This document shows, one piece after another, positions 35,626-44,849 of a stretch of DNA of 48,040 bases (its first letter is position 1; every line of letters begins with the position of its first letter). The stretch comes from Lentisphaerae bacterium GWF2_50_93 (GTDB taxonomy: Bacteria > Verrucomicrobiota > Lentisphaeria > Victivallales > GWF2-50-93): the NCBI GenBank assembly GCA_001804815.1, contig MHBI01000050.1, forward strand, positions 1-48,040, in the 5' to 3' direction. Below the pieces are notes generated by a model. That model did no database searches and was not told the DNA's origin. It saw only the letters and a list, made by a program, of their open reading frames with translations. The position numbers and the translations under genes were made by a program.

Positions 35626-35705
35626 TTATCGCATTGCGCCTTGATATCGGGTCCAGGCAGGAATATTTTCCAGTCATGGTACAAAAAACAGAAAGGATGA
35701 TGACA

Positions 35706-36305
35706 ATGAACATGCTCGTGACCAAGAAAGCCCCCGACTTCACTGCGACAGCTGTAATGCCCGACAACACCTTCAAGGAGAACCTCTCGCTCGCCTCCCA
35801 TCTGGGCAGATACGTGGTGCTGTTCTTCTATCCGCTCGACTTCACGTTCGTATGCCCTTCGGAGATAATCGCCTTCGACAGGAAGATCCCCGAATTCAAG
35901 CGCAGGAACTGCGATGTGATCGGAGTATCCGTCGACTCCCACTTCACCCATCTGGCCTGGAAGAACACTCCTGTGGAGAAAGGCGGCATCGGCAACGTGC
36001 AGTTCCCGCTTGTAGCTGATCTGACAAAGGATATTTCCAAGAGCTACGGCATACTGTTCAATGAAGCAATTTCACTGAGGGGGCTCTTCCTGATAGACAA
36101 GCAGGGCATTGTAAGGCATTCAGTGGTGAACGATCTGCCTCTCGGCAGGAACGTCGACGAGGCGCTGAGGATGCTTGACGCCCTGCAGTTCACGGAGGAA
36201 TTCGGTGAAGTCTGTCCGGCAAACTGGCGCAAGGGCGACGACGGAATGAAGCCGACTGCCGAAGGAGTGGCATCATATCTCACGAAGCACGCAGTGGTGA
36301 ATTGA
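35706..36305 (+). CDS. Typical 2-Cys peroxiredoxin (AhpC/TSA family)
   Basis: The 199-residue product reduces hydrogen peroxide and organic peroxides. The peroxidatic Cys50 lies in FYPLDFTFVCPSE and the resolving Cys170 in GEVCPANW, as in typical 2-Cys enzymes. Starts at 35676, 35697 and 35700 are also open; the ATG at 35706 has the best spacing (nine bases) from AAAGG and gives the normal family length. It is monocistronic, with no adjacent reductase (AhpF or thioredoxin). The Fur/PerR-type box upstream points to induction by peroxide. The window's second peroxide enzyme, katG, lacks such a box. Confidence 0.95.
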   Translation: MNMLVTKKAPDFTATAVMPDNTFKENLSLASHLGRYVVLFFYPLDFTFVCPSEIIAFDRKIPEFKRRNCDVIGVSVDSHFTHLAWKNTPVEKGGIGNVQFPLVADLTKDISKSYGILFNEAISLRGLFLIDKQGIVRHSVVNDLPLGRNVDEALRMLDALQFTEEFGEVCPANWRKGDDGMKPTAEGVASYLTKHAVVN

Positions 36306-36612
36306 CTTCCTGAGACTGTAGATCTGAGATCGTGGACGGTGTTGTAAAGAGGACATTTGCCTGACTGCACATCCCGCTGCGGGAAATGTTATTTCTGTTT
36401 GGTAGTAGCGCATGTTTGCGCGTTTTTAATTTCCCTAAAGGAGCGCCGGTCTCCAGACCGGTTTCTTGCCGACATGGAGGTCGGCGTTCCTATAATACCT
36501 CGCAAACATGCGCTTGTCTTTTCCTTTCTTGGATGTACAGTTTTCTGTCCTGGAAATCAAATTGTTTAAGGATGGGGAACCTGTTTAACATTGCAAAGCA
36601 AAGCGGGGGCAG
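36306..36612. repeat. 307-bp gap holding a large nested palindrome
   Basis: GCGCATGTTTGCG (36408-36420) and CGCAAACATGCGC (36501-36513) are perfect reverse complements. Between them AGGAGCGCC (36439-36447) pairs with GGCGTTCCT (36483-36491, one wobble) around two hairpins: CCGGTCT-CC-AGACCGG (36446-36461) and GCCGAC-ATGGAG-GTCGGC (36468-36485). This is again an outer stem with two hairpins inside. The left end shares the GTAGTAGCGCA phrase with the elements at 20.6 and 23.6 kb. The rest of the gap holds the zwf leader. Confidence 0.8.
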
Positions 36613-38160
36613 ATGAAGCAGAATTCAACATGCGACTCCAACCACTGCATGGAAAATGTTCCAGGCGGCTGCACGCTTGTGATATTCGGCGCATCCGGCG
36701 ACCTCACCAGCAGGAAGCTCCTGCCTTCCCTCTTCAGCCTCTTCCAGAAGGATCTCCTCCCGGAGAACTTCTCGATAATCGGCTGCGCCAGGACTCCAAT
36801 GGATGATGATGCGTTCAGGGACAAGGCGGAAACGGCCATAAGGGAATCCGTCAAGTCCGACATCCCCCGCAAGATCCTCGAAATATTCCTCCAGAACGTA
36901 GGCTACGTCTCCGGGGCATATGACGCCTGCGAAACATACAAGGCCATATCCGACAGGCTCGCATCCATCGAATCCAAAATCCCCGGTGGGAAGGCTGGAA
37001 GGATATTCTATCTTTCAACCCCGCCGCTCCTATACGGGGGAATTGCCGACTTCCTCGGCACTTCCGGCCTGAGCGAGGAGGGTGAAGATCCAGCCAGATG
37101 GCGCCGTGTCATCATCGAGAAGCCTTTCGGGCATGATCTGGCAAGCGCGAAGGAGCTTGAGAAACAGCTCAAGAAGCATCTGCAGGAACGCCAGATCTAC
37201 CGCATCGACCATTACCTTGGAAAGGACACCGTCCAGAACATACTTATGCTGAGGTTCGCCAACGCCATATTCGAACCTGTCTGGAACAACAAGTACGTGG
37301 ACAATGTGCAGATAACGGTCGCTGAATCGATCGGCGTCGAGCACCGTGCCGGATATTTCGACCAGACCGGGCTTATGCGCGACATGTTCCAGAACCACAT
37401 GATGGAGATGCTCTCCCTTGTCGCAATGGAACCGCCCGCATCTTTCGAGGCAAACTGCGTCAGGGACGAAAAGGCGAAGCTGCTGCGCTCCATACGCCCG
37501 TTTCCGCTTGACAAGCTCGGCGAGCATATTGTCAGGGGGCAGTATTCTTCCGGGAGGATCAACGGCGGCGATGTGCTCCCCTACTCCGCGGAGGAAGGGG
37601 TGAAGCCGGGTTCGACCACCGAGACTTTCGCGGCCGCAAAACTCTTAATAAGCAACTGGAGATGGAACGGGGTCCCTTTCTATCTTAGAGCTGGCAAGAG
37701 GCTTTCGAGGCGGGTCAGCGAGATCGCGATAACATTCAAGAAGATACCGCATTCGATATTTCTTCCGCTCATGCCCGAGGATCTTCCTCAGAACATGCTG
37801 ATCCTGAACGTCCAGCCGGAAGAGGGATTCGCCCTGAACATACAGGCGAAGAAGCCGGGACCCAAGCTCTGCATGGGCAACCTCACAATGGATTTCTTCT
37901 ACAAGGACATATTGAAGGGCGAGCCGCCGGAAGCTTATGAGCGACTCCTTCTCGACTGCATGCTCGGTGATTCAACGCTCTTCATAAGGAATGATACGAT
38001 CGAAGTCTCCTGGTCGCTCCTCACTCCCGTTCTTGAAGCCTGGGAGAAGTCCGGAGACGCTCCGGAGACCGGCAAACTATATCCTTACAAGTCCGGATCC
38101 TGGGGTCCGGACGAGGCATCCAAACTCCTTTCCGGCAATGCATCATGGCGCAAACCCTGA
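36613..38160 (+). CDS. zwf: Glucose-6-phosphate 1-dehydrogenase
   Basis: Zwf oxidises glucose-6-phosphate to 6-phosphogluconolactone with NADP, the entry to the pentose phosphate or Entner-Doudoroff route. The 515-residue product has the dinucleotide motif [17 protein letters not shown] near residues 25-41, the [12 protein letters not shown] signature, and the active-site [13 protein letters not shown] (Arg197 to about 209). The length is normal, and GGGGG precedes the ATG. No pgl or edd/eda gene is adjacent. A short Cys-rich N-terminal extension ([14 protein letters not shown]) is a little unusual. Confidence 0.97.
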   Translation: MKQNSTCDSNHCMENVPGGCTLVIFGASGDLTSRKLLPSLFSLFQKDLLPENFSIIGCARTPMDDDAFRDKAETAIRESVKSDIPRKILEIFLQNVGYVSGAYDACETYKAISDRLASIESKIPGGKAGRIFYLSTPPLLYGGIADFLGTSGLSEEGEDPARWRRVIIEKPFGHDLASAKELEKQLKKHLQERQIYRIDHYLGKDTVQNILMLRFANAIFEPVWNNKYVDNVQITVAESIGVEHRAGYFDQTGLMRDMFQNHMMEMLSLVAMEPPASFEANCVRDEKAKLLRSIRPFPLDKLGEHIVRGQYSSGRINGGDVLPYSAEEGVKPGSTTETFAAAKLLISNWRWNGVPFYLRAGKRLSRRVSEIAITFKKIPHSIFLPLMPEDLPQNMLILNVQPEEGFALNIQAKKPGPKLCMGNLTMDFFYKDILKGEPPEAYERLLLDCMLGDSTLFIRNDTIEVSWSLLTPVLEAWEKSGDAPETGKLYPYKSGSWGPDEASKLLSGNASWRKP

Positions 38161-38309
38161 GGGAAGGACCGGAAACGAGCAGACGAATATCGAACAAACG
38201 AATGTAGAAGTGATTACGGAGCGCAGGCGTCTCGCCAGCAATTGATTGAAATCCTGAACGTTGTCAACTTCGAACTTCCAACATCGAATCGAGGAACGGA
38301 TGAGGGTTG

Positions 38310-39308
38310 TCAGAAGAGGTTGATGAATCTTTCGGTGAGTTCCTCGTTGATCACGGCGTGCTTGATGTAGATATTGGGTTTCTCCCTGAGATTTATCTTC
38401 ACCGGCGGGAGCTTTTCCCTGCCCTCGCTGTCAATTACGATGAATATCAGAGGCCTCATTATGAAGTTCTCGTTTATCCCGACTATCTTGGCGGTTTCAC
38501 CGGAGCTGAGCTTGACGAAACTTCCGAGCGGGTAGATGGAGAGCTTGTTGAAGAAGAGCTTGACGATGTCCTGGTTGAAGAAGCTGTTCATTTCACCGCG
38601 TATCTTCTTCATGGCGTCAATCGGAGTCATGACCTCGCCGAAGCTCCCCTTATGGGTGAGCCTGACGAATTCACTGCAGAGGTGGATGATTATCGCATAC
38701 TGGTACATGGACTCCTGCAGGCTTGTCTTGCTGAGCATGTTCTTTTCGCTCTTTGCAAGTGTATTCAGGAATTCAATCGACTCGGTATGGAAATTATCTA
38801 TCTTGATCTTCTTGATGTATTTCTTCGCGCTGACCTCGTATTCCTCGGTCTTCCTCAGGCTCTCCAGCTTCTCCTGGTTGTCAGACCCGGCTTCGGCATC
38901 CAGAAGGCCGATATTGTTGCAGAGCCCTGCAATGCCGACATACAGGAGATGGTTGTCGGTAACACCGAACTCATATGAAATCTTAAGGGAGTAGATCATG
39001 ACGTTCACACCGCTTATGACTATCATTTCTGAAAGGTTCGCGCCGGTATGATGGCTTATATAGGAATAGGGTGCATTTGCAAGCCCCAGCAGCATCCGGT
39101 CATCCCTTTTCAAAATCGAGACGATCTTGACAACTGCTTCCATTACGGGATTGAAATCGACAGACTCCTGGTTCCTGAGCATGTCGCACCGCTCATTGAA
39201 AATTGCAAGCAGGTTGAAATAAGCGGACTGCGACTCGCTGAACACATCAGGCAGTTCCTGCCCCGGCATCTGCCGGTCTGAATTACTTGTGCTGTTTGTT
39301 TCCATCAT
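38310..39308 (-). CDS. Degenerate HD-GYP-like domain protein
   Basis: The 332-residue product follows the HD-GYP pattern: SYISHHTGANLSEMIVIS in the first helix region, LYVGIAGLCNNIGLLD where the family has LLHDIGK, then MTPIDAMKKIRGEMNSFFNQDIVKLFFNKLSIYPLGSFVKLSSGE near the C-terminus. The HD dyad is replaced by Asn131-Asn132, and the GYP loop is missing, so cyclic-di-GMP hydrolysis is improbable. It may bind a nucleotide or act as a scaffold. It overlaps the WecA-like gene by 26 bases and is last in the leftward exopolysaccharide run, so a role in controlling polysaccharide synthesis is plausible. Confidence 0.65.
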   Translation of the reverse strand: MMETNSTSNSDRQMPGQELPDVFSESQSAYFNLLAIFNERCDMLRNQESVDFNPVMEAVVKIVSILKRDDRMLLGLANAPYSYISHHTGANLSEMIVISGVNVMIYSLKISYEFGVTDNHLLYVGIAGLCNNIGLLDAEAGSDNQEKLESLRKTEEYEVSAKKYIKKIKIDNFHTESIEFLNTLAKSEKNMLSKTSLQESMYQYAIIIHLCSEFVRLTHKGSFGEVMTPIDAMKKIRGEMNSFFNQDIVKLFFNKLSIYPLGSFVKLSSGETAKIVGINENFIMRPLIFIVIDSEGREKLPPVKINLREKPNIYIKHAVINEELTERFINLF

Positions 39309-40362
39309 CCCTGTTCTTTTGTCCTGGAGCCCTCATGAAAATCATTAATATAACATATATCATGATTATTTGAACTAGAAATAGAAAAGATTCATAACGA
39401 TCGGTATAACGTATGGTAACCGCCGAGATCGCCACTGTCAGGCTGGTGAGCCAGACAATCCTCACGGAGTTCACCTGGCAGAACCCCATATCCATGAGCC
39501 TGTGCCCGATATGATCCTTTCCGCAGTACACAATTGATTCGCGCAGCGATTTTGTGGTTCCGTTCAATCTCCTTGCGATAATCACATAGCAGAGATCGAA
39601 AATAGGTATGCTCAATACTGCTATCGGTATTATTACTGACTTTATCGGATTAGACGACCATCCTCCCATGATTCCTATTGATGCAAGGCTGAACCCCAGG
39701 AAGAAACTTCCGCTGTCCCCCATGAAAATCTTCGCAGGGTGCCGGTTGAAAAACAGGAATCCAAGCAGGCTTCCTATCAGTGATATTGAAACCAGGCCCC
39801 ATATCCACTGCTGGGATTGGATTGAGACGGCAAGATAGGACATGGCCGCAATGACGGAGACGCCACCGGCAAGGCCGTCCATGTGGTCGAGTGCGTTTAT
39901 CGCACTGCACAATCCTGTCAGCCACAACATTGTCAGTACGAGGTTGACAATTTCATTGCCATGCCGCCCCAGTCCGAAATTGAAGCTGGCAATCACCCCG
40001 AACCTCCATATGAGAATTGTAAGAAGGAAAAGAGAGACAAGCTTGACGACCGCTGAAACCCCGCGGATATCATCAAAGGCCCCGATTGCCAGGGCTATTC
40101 CCGCCCCTATGATAATACCTCTTTCCGCATAGTCGGAAGGAACAAGCAGAAGCAAAGGAAGCGCAAAGGATATGTACATTCCAATTCCCGCCATCCTCGG
40201 TATCGGCTTTTCGTGTATTTTCCTCTGGTCGGGAATGTCCATCACATTGAACTTCCTCATGATCCTGATGGAAAGCCATGTTAGAAAAAGGGAAGACGCC
40301 AACGCCCCCAGGAAAACAAACAGGTAGTGCCAGAGCCATTCGCTTGGGATGAATTGATCCAT
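39283..40362 (-). CDS. WecA/MraY-family sugar-1-phosphate transferase
   Basis: The 359-residue protein has about ten transmembrane segments and the family motifs DIPDQRKIHEKPIPRMAG (start of the second loop), the catalytic NALDHMDGLAGG and FMGDSGSFFLGF. It transfers a sugar-1-phosphate (GlcNAc-type by analogy with WecA) to undecaprenyl phosphate, starting polysaccharide assembly on the inner membrane. The ATG at 40362 follows AGGAGA by nine bases; an upstream open start (40386) lacks a site. It lies downstream of the Wza-like gene and overlaps the degenerate HD-GYP gene. Which sugar is used is not readable. Confidence 0.92.
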   Translation of the reverse strand: MDQFIPSEWLWHYLFVFLGALASSLFLTWLSIRIMRKFNVMDIPDQRKIHEKPIPRMAGIGMYISFALPLLLLVPSDYAERGIIIGAGIALAIGAFDDIRGVSAVVKLVSLFLLTILIWRFGVIASFNFGLGRHGNEIVNLVLTMLWLTGLCSAINALDHMDGLAGGVSVIAAMSYLAVSIQSQQWIWGLVSISLIGSLLGFLFFNRHPAKIFMGDSGSFFLGFSLASIGIMGGWSSNPIKSVIIPIAVLSIPIFDLCYVIIARRLNGTTKSLRESIVYCGKDHIGHRLMDMGFCQVNSVRIVWLTSLTVAISAVTIRYTDRYESFLFLVQIIMIYVILMIFMRAPGQKNRDDGNKQHK

Positions 40363-40386
40363 AAGGCCGAATCTCCTTATGTGCAA

Positions 40387-41517
40387 TTAGTAGAAGTTCG
40401 TATCATATCGGTGTATTTGCGGGAAGCGGATCTGATCTCTGACATTGTATGCCTTCAGGACCAGTTCGGCAAAAACCAGGAGGTAGCCGGCATATCTCGC
40501 GTATTCGCTCATGCCCTGTTCCGGAACCCATACTATGTCTCCACCCTCGATAAGGATGTTCTTGTCCTTTCCCGTTCCAGCCAGCAGGGCTTCAAGATTG
40601 ATTTTTACGCACTTGACCTCCGCATCGGGGGACGCCTTCAGGACAATGACTTCGGACTTGCATCCTTTCTCGGTGAATCCTCCGCAGCGTGAAATAGCTT
40701 CGACCAGCGATATGTCCCTGTTATGGGGGATGATCTGGGGGGTCGTGACTTCTCCGAGGACTATGATGGCATTCGTATCAGCCTCGCCTATATATATGAA
40801 ATCTCCGGATTCCAATGGAATATCAAACCTCATGTCTCCAAGCCTGAAGAGCTTGTCGAAATCAACATCAAGCTTGACTCCATCCCTTGAAATGTAGGAT
40901 GCGTTGAGATTGGCGACGGATCTTCCACCCATGAAATCATTGATGTACAGCAGTCCTCCGGCATCGGCTACGGCATCAGTAAGACGCTCATCTTTTGAAA
41001 GCTTGAATTTGCCAGGATTCTTCAGGGCGCCCATCATTGAAACGAATGCATCAAGAGCCTCCTCATGGACTTTCTTGATGATGATGCTGACCCTGGGTTT
41101 GACGAAATACTCGGTCAGGGCTTTTTCAAGTTCCAGCCTCACATCCTTAATGGTCTTCCCTTTCGCCTTGATTTCGCCCACGAGAAGATATGTTATCGTG
41201 CCATCAGGCAGCACTGAAACATCCCGGGTCATCTCAGGCTCCTCCAGGACTGATATTTCCAGCAGGTCCCCCGTGTAGAGGGTATAGGGTGCGGCATCTT
41301 TTTTCGAAGAGCTTTCAAGAGGAGGGAGGATTGAATCATTCGATTCAAAGGACTTCATCATTTCATTCACCTGCTTGGTCAGCGTCTGCGGCTGGTCAGC
41401 CTCCACAACCGGGGCAGGAGGAACCTGGGCTGAATCTTTTTTTGCGGTGGCGCATCCCGCATAAAAGACAGCCAGCATGATGATAGTTAAAACCAACTTG
41501 GCATTTTTAATATTCAT
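40387..41517 (-). CDS. Polysaccharide export lipoprotein (Wza-like, SLBB domains)
   Basis: The 376-residue product has a lipoprotein signal (LVLTIIMLAVFYAGC, Cys22), a poly_export domain (TGDLLEISVLEEPEMTRDVSVLPDGTITYLLVGEIKAKGKTI) and two SLBB-like repeats (ALKNPGKFKLSKDERLTDAVADAGG; VLGEVTTPQIIPHNRDISLVEAISRCGG). This is the outer-membrane secretin-like exit for capsular polysaccharide. The end (YARYAGYLLVFAELVLKAYNV) is a hydrophobic helix that could form the Wza-type membrane ring. The ATG at 41517 is chosen because it opens the signal; AAGG lies nine bases ahead. It is in the leftward exopolysaccharide operon, opposite the Wzc-like gene. Confidence 0.92.
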   Translation of the reverse strand: MNIKNAKLVLTIIMLAVFYAGCATAKKDSAQVPPAPVVEADQPQTLTKQVNEMMKSFESNDSILPPLESSSKKDAAPYTLYTGDLLEISVLEEPEMTRDVSVLPDGTITYLLVGEIKAKGKTIKDVRLELEKALTEYFVKPRVSIIIKKVHEEALDAFVSMMGALKNPGKFKLSKDERLTDAVADAGGLLYINDFMGGRSVANLNASYISRDGVKLDVDFDKLFRLGDMRFDIPLESGDFIYIGEADTNAIIVLGEVTTPQIIPHNRDISLVEAISRCGGFTEKGCKSEVIVLKASPDAEVKCVKINLEALLAGTGKDKNILIEGGDIVWVPEQGMSEYARYAGYLLVFAELVLKAYNVRDQIRFPQIHRYDTNFY

Positions 41518-41611
41518 AAAGCTGAACCTTATAATTTCTCCAATATACAATGTTTTCCCTATAAAAGTAAGGGCATCAATATATTTTTTTCACCTAACTC
41601 TCCTGATTTTA

Positions 41612-42502
41612 TCACTTTTTCCGGATAAAAAAACCCTTTATCTGCTGAAACATTGACTTTTCACCGGGTTCATCCTTCCCTGCAACTTCGAGATATCCTT
41701 TCAGATCCGATGCCACCTGCTGCATGTTCTGATATCTATCCTCAACCTTTTTCTGAAGCATCTTAAGCAGTATCCCACATATCTTCCTGTCCAGTTTGTT
41801 ATTACGTTCCACAGGATTTACAATTTCGCTTTGTGACACAACCGTTATCATTCCGGATATGTTGTTTGAGCAATCCCTGTATGGAATGGCACCAGTCAGA
41901 AGCTCATAGAAAAGAACTCCAAAACTGTATATGTCGCTGGATGTCGTTATAAACTGTCCCATTGCCTGTTCCGGAGACATGTATCTCGGGGTTCCCTGTG
42001 GAAACAGCCCCAGCCCCCTCTTTAAATTCAGAGCAGAGTAGTAGAAGTCGGTCAAATACGGGATGTCGCAGGAATCAAGCATTATGTTCCCCGGCTTCAA
42101 ATCACCGTGGATCACCCCTTTCAAGTGTATGCAGGCAACAGTTTCGGCAAGCGATAAACCAATTCCGACCTTCTTTTCAAACGGAACCCCCTCCTTCCCA
42201 ATAAGCCCCTCAAGGGTACCCCCCTGCATGAAATCCATGACAACGTAGTAGAAATCTTCTGTCTTGCCGACCTTGTGGACTTTGACTATCCTGGCGCATT
42301 CGGAGATCTTTGACGAGGAGATAGCTCCTTCAATTATTGCATCAAGGGCCGTTGCTTCCAGAAAGGGATTGATCTCCATGATCTTGACGGCAAAGGAATC
42401 TCCCTTGGAATCAGATGCGCTGTAGACTGTGCCAATACTGCCTTTTCCAACAAGCGGGCCTATCCTGTAGCCGTCAACAAGCCGTCCTGAAAAATCAGTC
42501 AA
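41612..42502 (-). CDS. Hanks-type Ser/Thr protein kinase
   Basis: The 296-residue cytoplasmic kinase has the glycine loop GKGSIGTVYSA, the ATP lysine Lys40 (FAVKIM), the catalytic loop HGDLKPGN (Asp134, with HRD changed to HGD) and TDFYY (Asp152, with DFG changed to DFY). GTPRYMSPEQAMGQF and DIYSFGVLFYELLTGAIPY follow. There is no transmembrane segment or sensor domain. It lies between a response regulator and the Wza-like gene, so it probably tunes polysaccharide synthesis. Active or inactive status is open: the Lys, Asp and Asn core is retained. Its RR partner is only twelve bases upstream. Confidence 0.92.
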   Translation of the reverse strand: MTDFSGRLVDGYRIGPLVGKGSIGTVYSASDSKGDSFAVKIMEINPFLEATALDAIIEGAISSSKISECARIVKVHKVGKTEDFYYVVMDFMQGGTLEGLIGKEGVPFEKKVGIGLSLAETVACIHLKGVIHGDLKPGNIMLDSCDIPYLTDFYYSALNLKRGLGLFPQGTPRYMSPEQAMGQFITTSSDIYSFGVLFYELLTGAIPYRDCSNNISGMITVVSQSEIVNPVERNNKLDRKICGILLKMLQKKVEDRYQNMQQVASDLKGYLEVAGKDEPGEKSMFQQIKGFFIRKK

Positions 42503-42514
42503 TTTAAATATCCT

Positions 42515-42898
42515 TTATGATAAGGGTATCAATTCGGCCAGAATGCTTGTCTCAAGATATTCGAAATCGAATGGTTTTGTTATGAAGTCCTTCGCGCCGA
42601 GCTGCATGCATTGCTTGGCTGTTTCCATGTCGCCCATGCCTGTAATCATGATCACGTGCGTCGAAGGAGTGATTTTCTGTATATGCTGAAGCAGTTCAAC
42701 CCCGCTCATGCCCGGCATGCATATGTCGACAAGGGCGAGTTTTATCTGGGCGCCCCTCAGCACGTTCAAGGCTTCCTTGGCGGAACTGCATGTGACAGTC
42801 TTCACGCCTTTCTTGGAAAGATAAATATCAAGGAGTGATAGGATATGCGAATCATCGTCGATGACCATTACCGAGGGCAATTCCTGCTGCTCTTTCAT
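42515..42898 (-). CDS. Stand-alone response regulator receiver domain
   Basis: The 127-residue CheY-like protein has the acidic pocket MVIDDDS, the phospho-acceptor Asp58 (LALVDICMPGMSG), Thr86 (MITGMGD) and Lys108 (DFITKPFDF). No output domain is attached. The gene stop lies 12 bases before the kinase gene in the leftward operon. It probably passes a two-component signal to the kinase or another operon product. No histidine kinase gene is in the window. Confidence 0.95.
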   Translation of the reverse strand: MKEQQELPSVMVIDDDSHILSLLDIYLSKKGVKTVTCSSAKEALNVLRGAQIKLALVDICMPGMSGVELLQHIQKITPSTHVIMITGMGDMETAKQCMQLGAKDFITKPFDFEYLETSILAELIPLS

Positions 42899-43001
42899 TA
42901 TCTGTCTCCATCATGATAATAAATACGTCTGAATAAGAATAACGCTGTGAATCCATCTTTCAAGCACTTAATTAAAATTCAAATTCACTTTCCTGATGGC
43001 C

Positions 43002-43724
43002 CTATAGTGCCGGGCCGGACAGTTCCCTGATGGAATTACCCTTCATTACAAGTTCCCTGCTCATAGGTCCGCAATTGAAAAAAATGTCTATTATTGAGAG
43101 ATTGGGGGCAAATCCACCTGCTGGCTGCCCGTAGGGGCACGCGGAATAATCCTGTATACGATTCCTTACTCCCGCGGATCCGAGGAGATCGAAGTCGACA
43201 TAGTCGGCGCTGTGCTTGCCGTGGAGGTATGATTCCGATCCGGTTTTCCTGCATATGTCGAGGATGAGAAGGGTGGAGGCGCCTGATATGCCTTCGGACG
43301 AGGCTACCTTCAACGGCGTCCTGATCTCCAGCATGTCAAAGCACATCCTGATGAATGAAATGTTGAAGTCCGCCAGCATGACCCATTCCCTGCGCAGCAT
43401 CTCCTCGATCCTGGGATAGAAGAAATCAAAGTGCTCCGCCTTCTTGTAGTTGAGGAACAAGGTCCTTTCATGGACATGCCTCCAGTTCTTCGAGTTGTCT
43501 ATCTCGACTGCATTTATGGCCTGCTTGTAGCGGCCTGAATTTTTGACAGGTATGCTCAGCCACTGGACGGAACCGTCGGACATCCTGATCCTGTTGCGGT
43601 TATGGTATTCCTTCTTCACGTACTGGGTGTTGTCGACAATGACAAAGACGTCCACGGACGCGGCTTTTGCAAAAAAACCTCCGTATGGATACAGGTTAGG
43701 CTGGTGGCCAGCAACGCAGGTCAT
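43002..43724 (-). CDS. WbqC-like family protein
   Basis: The 240-residue product matches the WbqC family (CVAGHQPNLYPYGGFFAKAASVDVFVIVDNTQYVKKEYHNRNRI at the start; later WLSIPVKN and RKTGSESYLHGKHSADYVD). Members lie in O-antigen and exopolysaccharide clusters beside sugar aminotransferases; some are thought to transfer acyl or amino-acid groups to amino sugars, but the biochemistry is thin. It overlaps the end of the aminotransferase gene by 29 bases. The ATG at 43724 follows GGAG; a TTG start at 43751 is also open. It probably decorates the sugar aminated by the DegT protein. Confidence 0.9.
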   Translation of the reverse strand: MTCVAGHQPNLYPYGGFFAKAASVDVFVIVDNTQYVKKEYHNRNRIRMSDGSVQWLSIPVKNSGRYKQAINAVEIDNSKNWRHVHERTLFLNYKKAEHFDFFYPRIEEMLRREWVMLADFNISFIRMCFDMLEIRTPLKVASSEGISGASTLLILDICRKTGSESYLHGKHSADYVDFDLLGSAGVRNRIQDYSACPYGQPAGGFAPNLSIIDIFFNCGPMSRELVMKGNSIRELSGPAL

Positions 43725-44736
43725 GTCTGTGCTTCTCCAGAAAAATTTCAATTTTCACTATTTGGGATTCGTCCATTCCAGGATACAGCGGCACCGAAAC
43801 AATTTTTTCATGGGCCCAGCTTGCGTTGGGGAATTTCCTGGCGGGCTCCCCGAGATACATGAATACGGGCTTGTAGACCGGCCGCTTCGCCTCGATCCCC
43901 GAACGTTCAAAAAGTCCTGCAAGCTCCTCCGCGCCTGTTTTTTCAGATACTACAAGAAACCGCGAAAATATGCTGTCGGCGATTCTCTTCTGCCCCAGCG
44001 CCAGCGAATACCTGGCCGCGACACGCCTTCTCTCCCTGATGAAACTCTTGAGCTTCCTCATCTGGCTTATGCCGAGGGCTGCATTGAGATCCGACATCCT
44101 GTAGTGCAGATGCGGCTCCCATTCCTCCCGCTTGTCATGATCAAATAAATCAACCGCCATCCTGTACAGCTCCATGTCATTCCCGGCAATCGCACCGCCA
44201 TGCCCGGTCGAGAGGAGCTTTGTCGCATAAAACGAGCATATCGCCATCCGGCCGATGCTGCCAACCATCCTGCCTTCCGTCTTCGCGCCAAGCGTCTGGG
44301 CGCAGTCCTCAATGAGATTGCGGTTCCTGATCCTGTGTAATGGAGCAGGAATCCCGAAGAGATGGGCGCCGATCACCGCGGATATGCCGGCCCTCCGGTT
44401 TACAAGATCCGGATCAATCGCCAGCGTATGCCTGTCGATGTCGACCGGAACGGGCCTGAGCCCGGAAATGGCGATTGCATCAAGCGGCGCACTGCAGACA
44501 TATGCGGGCACTGCGACCCTGGAATTATCCTTCAAGTCCAGTATTTTAAGGGCTGCCGCTAGGGCGTCTGTTCCACCCTGCACCGGTATGCCCCAGCGTT
44601 TTTCCAGGAGACTGGCAACACATTTACCTAAAAAAGCCGCCCTTTTCCCGCTTGAAATATATCCGCTCCGAAGTACTTGTATCAGAGAGTTTTCGTCATC
44701 CTTGTCGAAGAACGGCTGTGAATGATGTATTTTCAT
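43696..44736 (-). CDS. DegT/DnrJ/EryC1/StrS-family PLP-dependent sugar aminotransferase
   Basis: The 346-residue product has the PLP lysine Lys173 in SFYATKLLSTGHGG, Asp144 in LIEDCAQTLGA, VPAYVCSAPLDAI near residue 75 and the C-terminal HEKIVSVPLYPGM. These enzymes transfer an amino group to a keto sugar nucleotide (often UDP- or dTDP-linked) to make the amino sugars of capsules and O-antigens. It is the first gene of the leftward exopolysaccharide operon, facing the Wzc-like gene across 113 bp. Together with WbqC it suggests the polysaccharide carries a modified amino sugar. Confidence 0.93.
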   Translation of the reverse strand: MKIHHSQPFFDKDDENSLIQVLRSGYISSGKRAAFLGKCVASLLEKRWGIPVQGGTDALAAALKILDLKDNSRVAVPAYVCSAPLDAIAISGLRPVPVDIDRHTLAIDPDLVNRRAGISAVIGAHLFGIPAPLHRIRNRNLIEDCAQTLGAKTEGRMVGSIGRMAICSFYATKLLSTGHGGAIAGNDMELYRMAVDLFDHDKREEWEPHLHYRMSDLNAALGISQMRKLKSFIRERRRVAARYSLALGQKRIADSIFSRFLVVSEKTGAEELAGLFERSGIEAKRPVYKPVFMYLGEPARKFPNASWAHEKIVSVPLYPGMDESQIVKIEIFLEKHRHDLRCWPPA

Positions 44737-44849
44737 GCTTCCAACTGGGTATGCTTTCTGGTTGTTTGGAAGTAATATAGTTTTTGAATCTCATAAATGC
44801 CAGGACCGGTACACCGGTTTGACTGGACATATCACAAAAGGGAAAGTTA

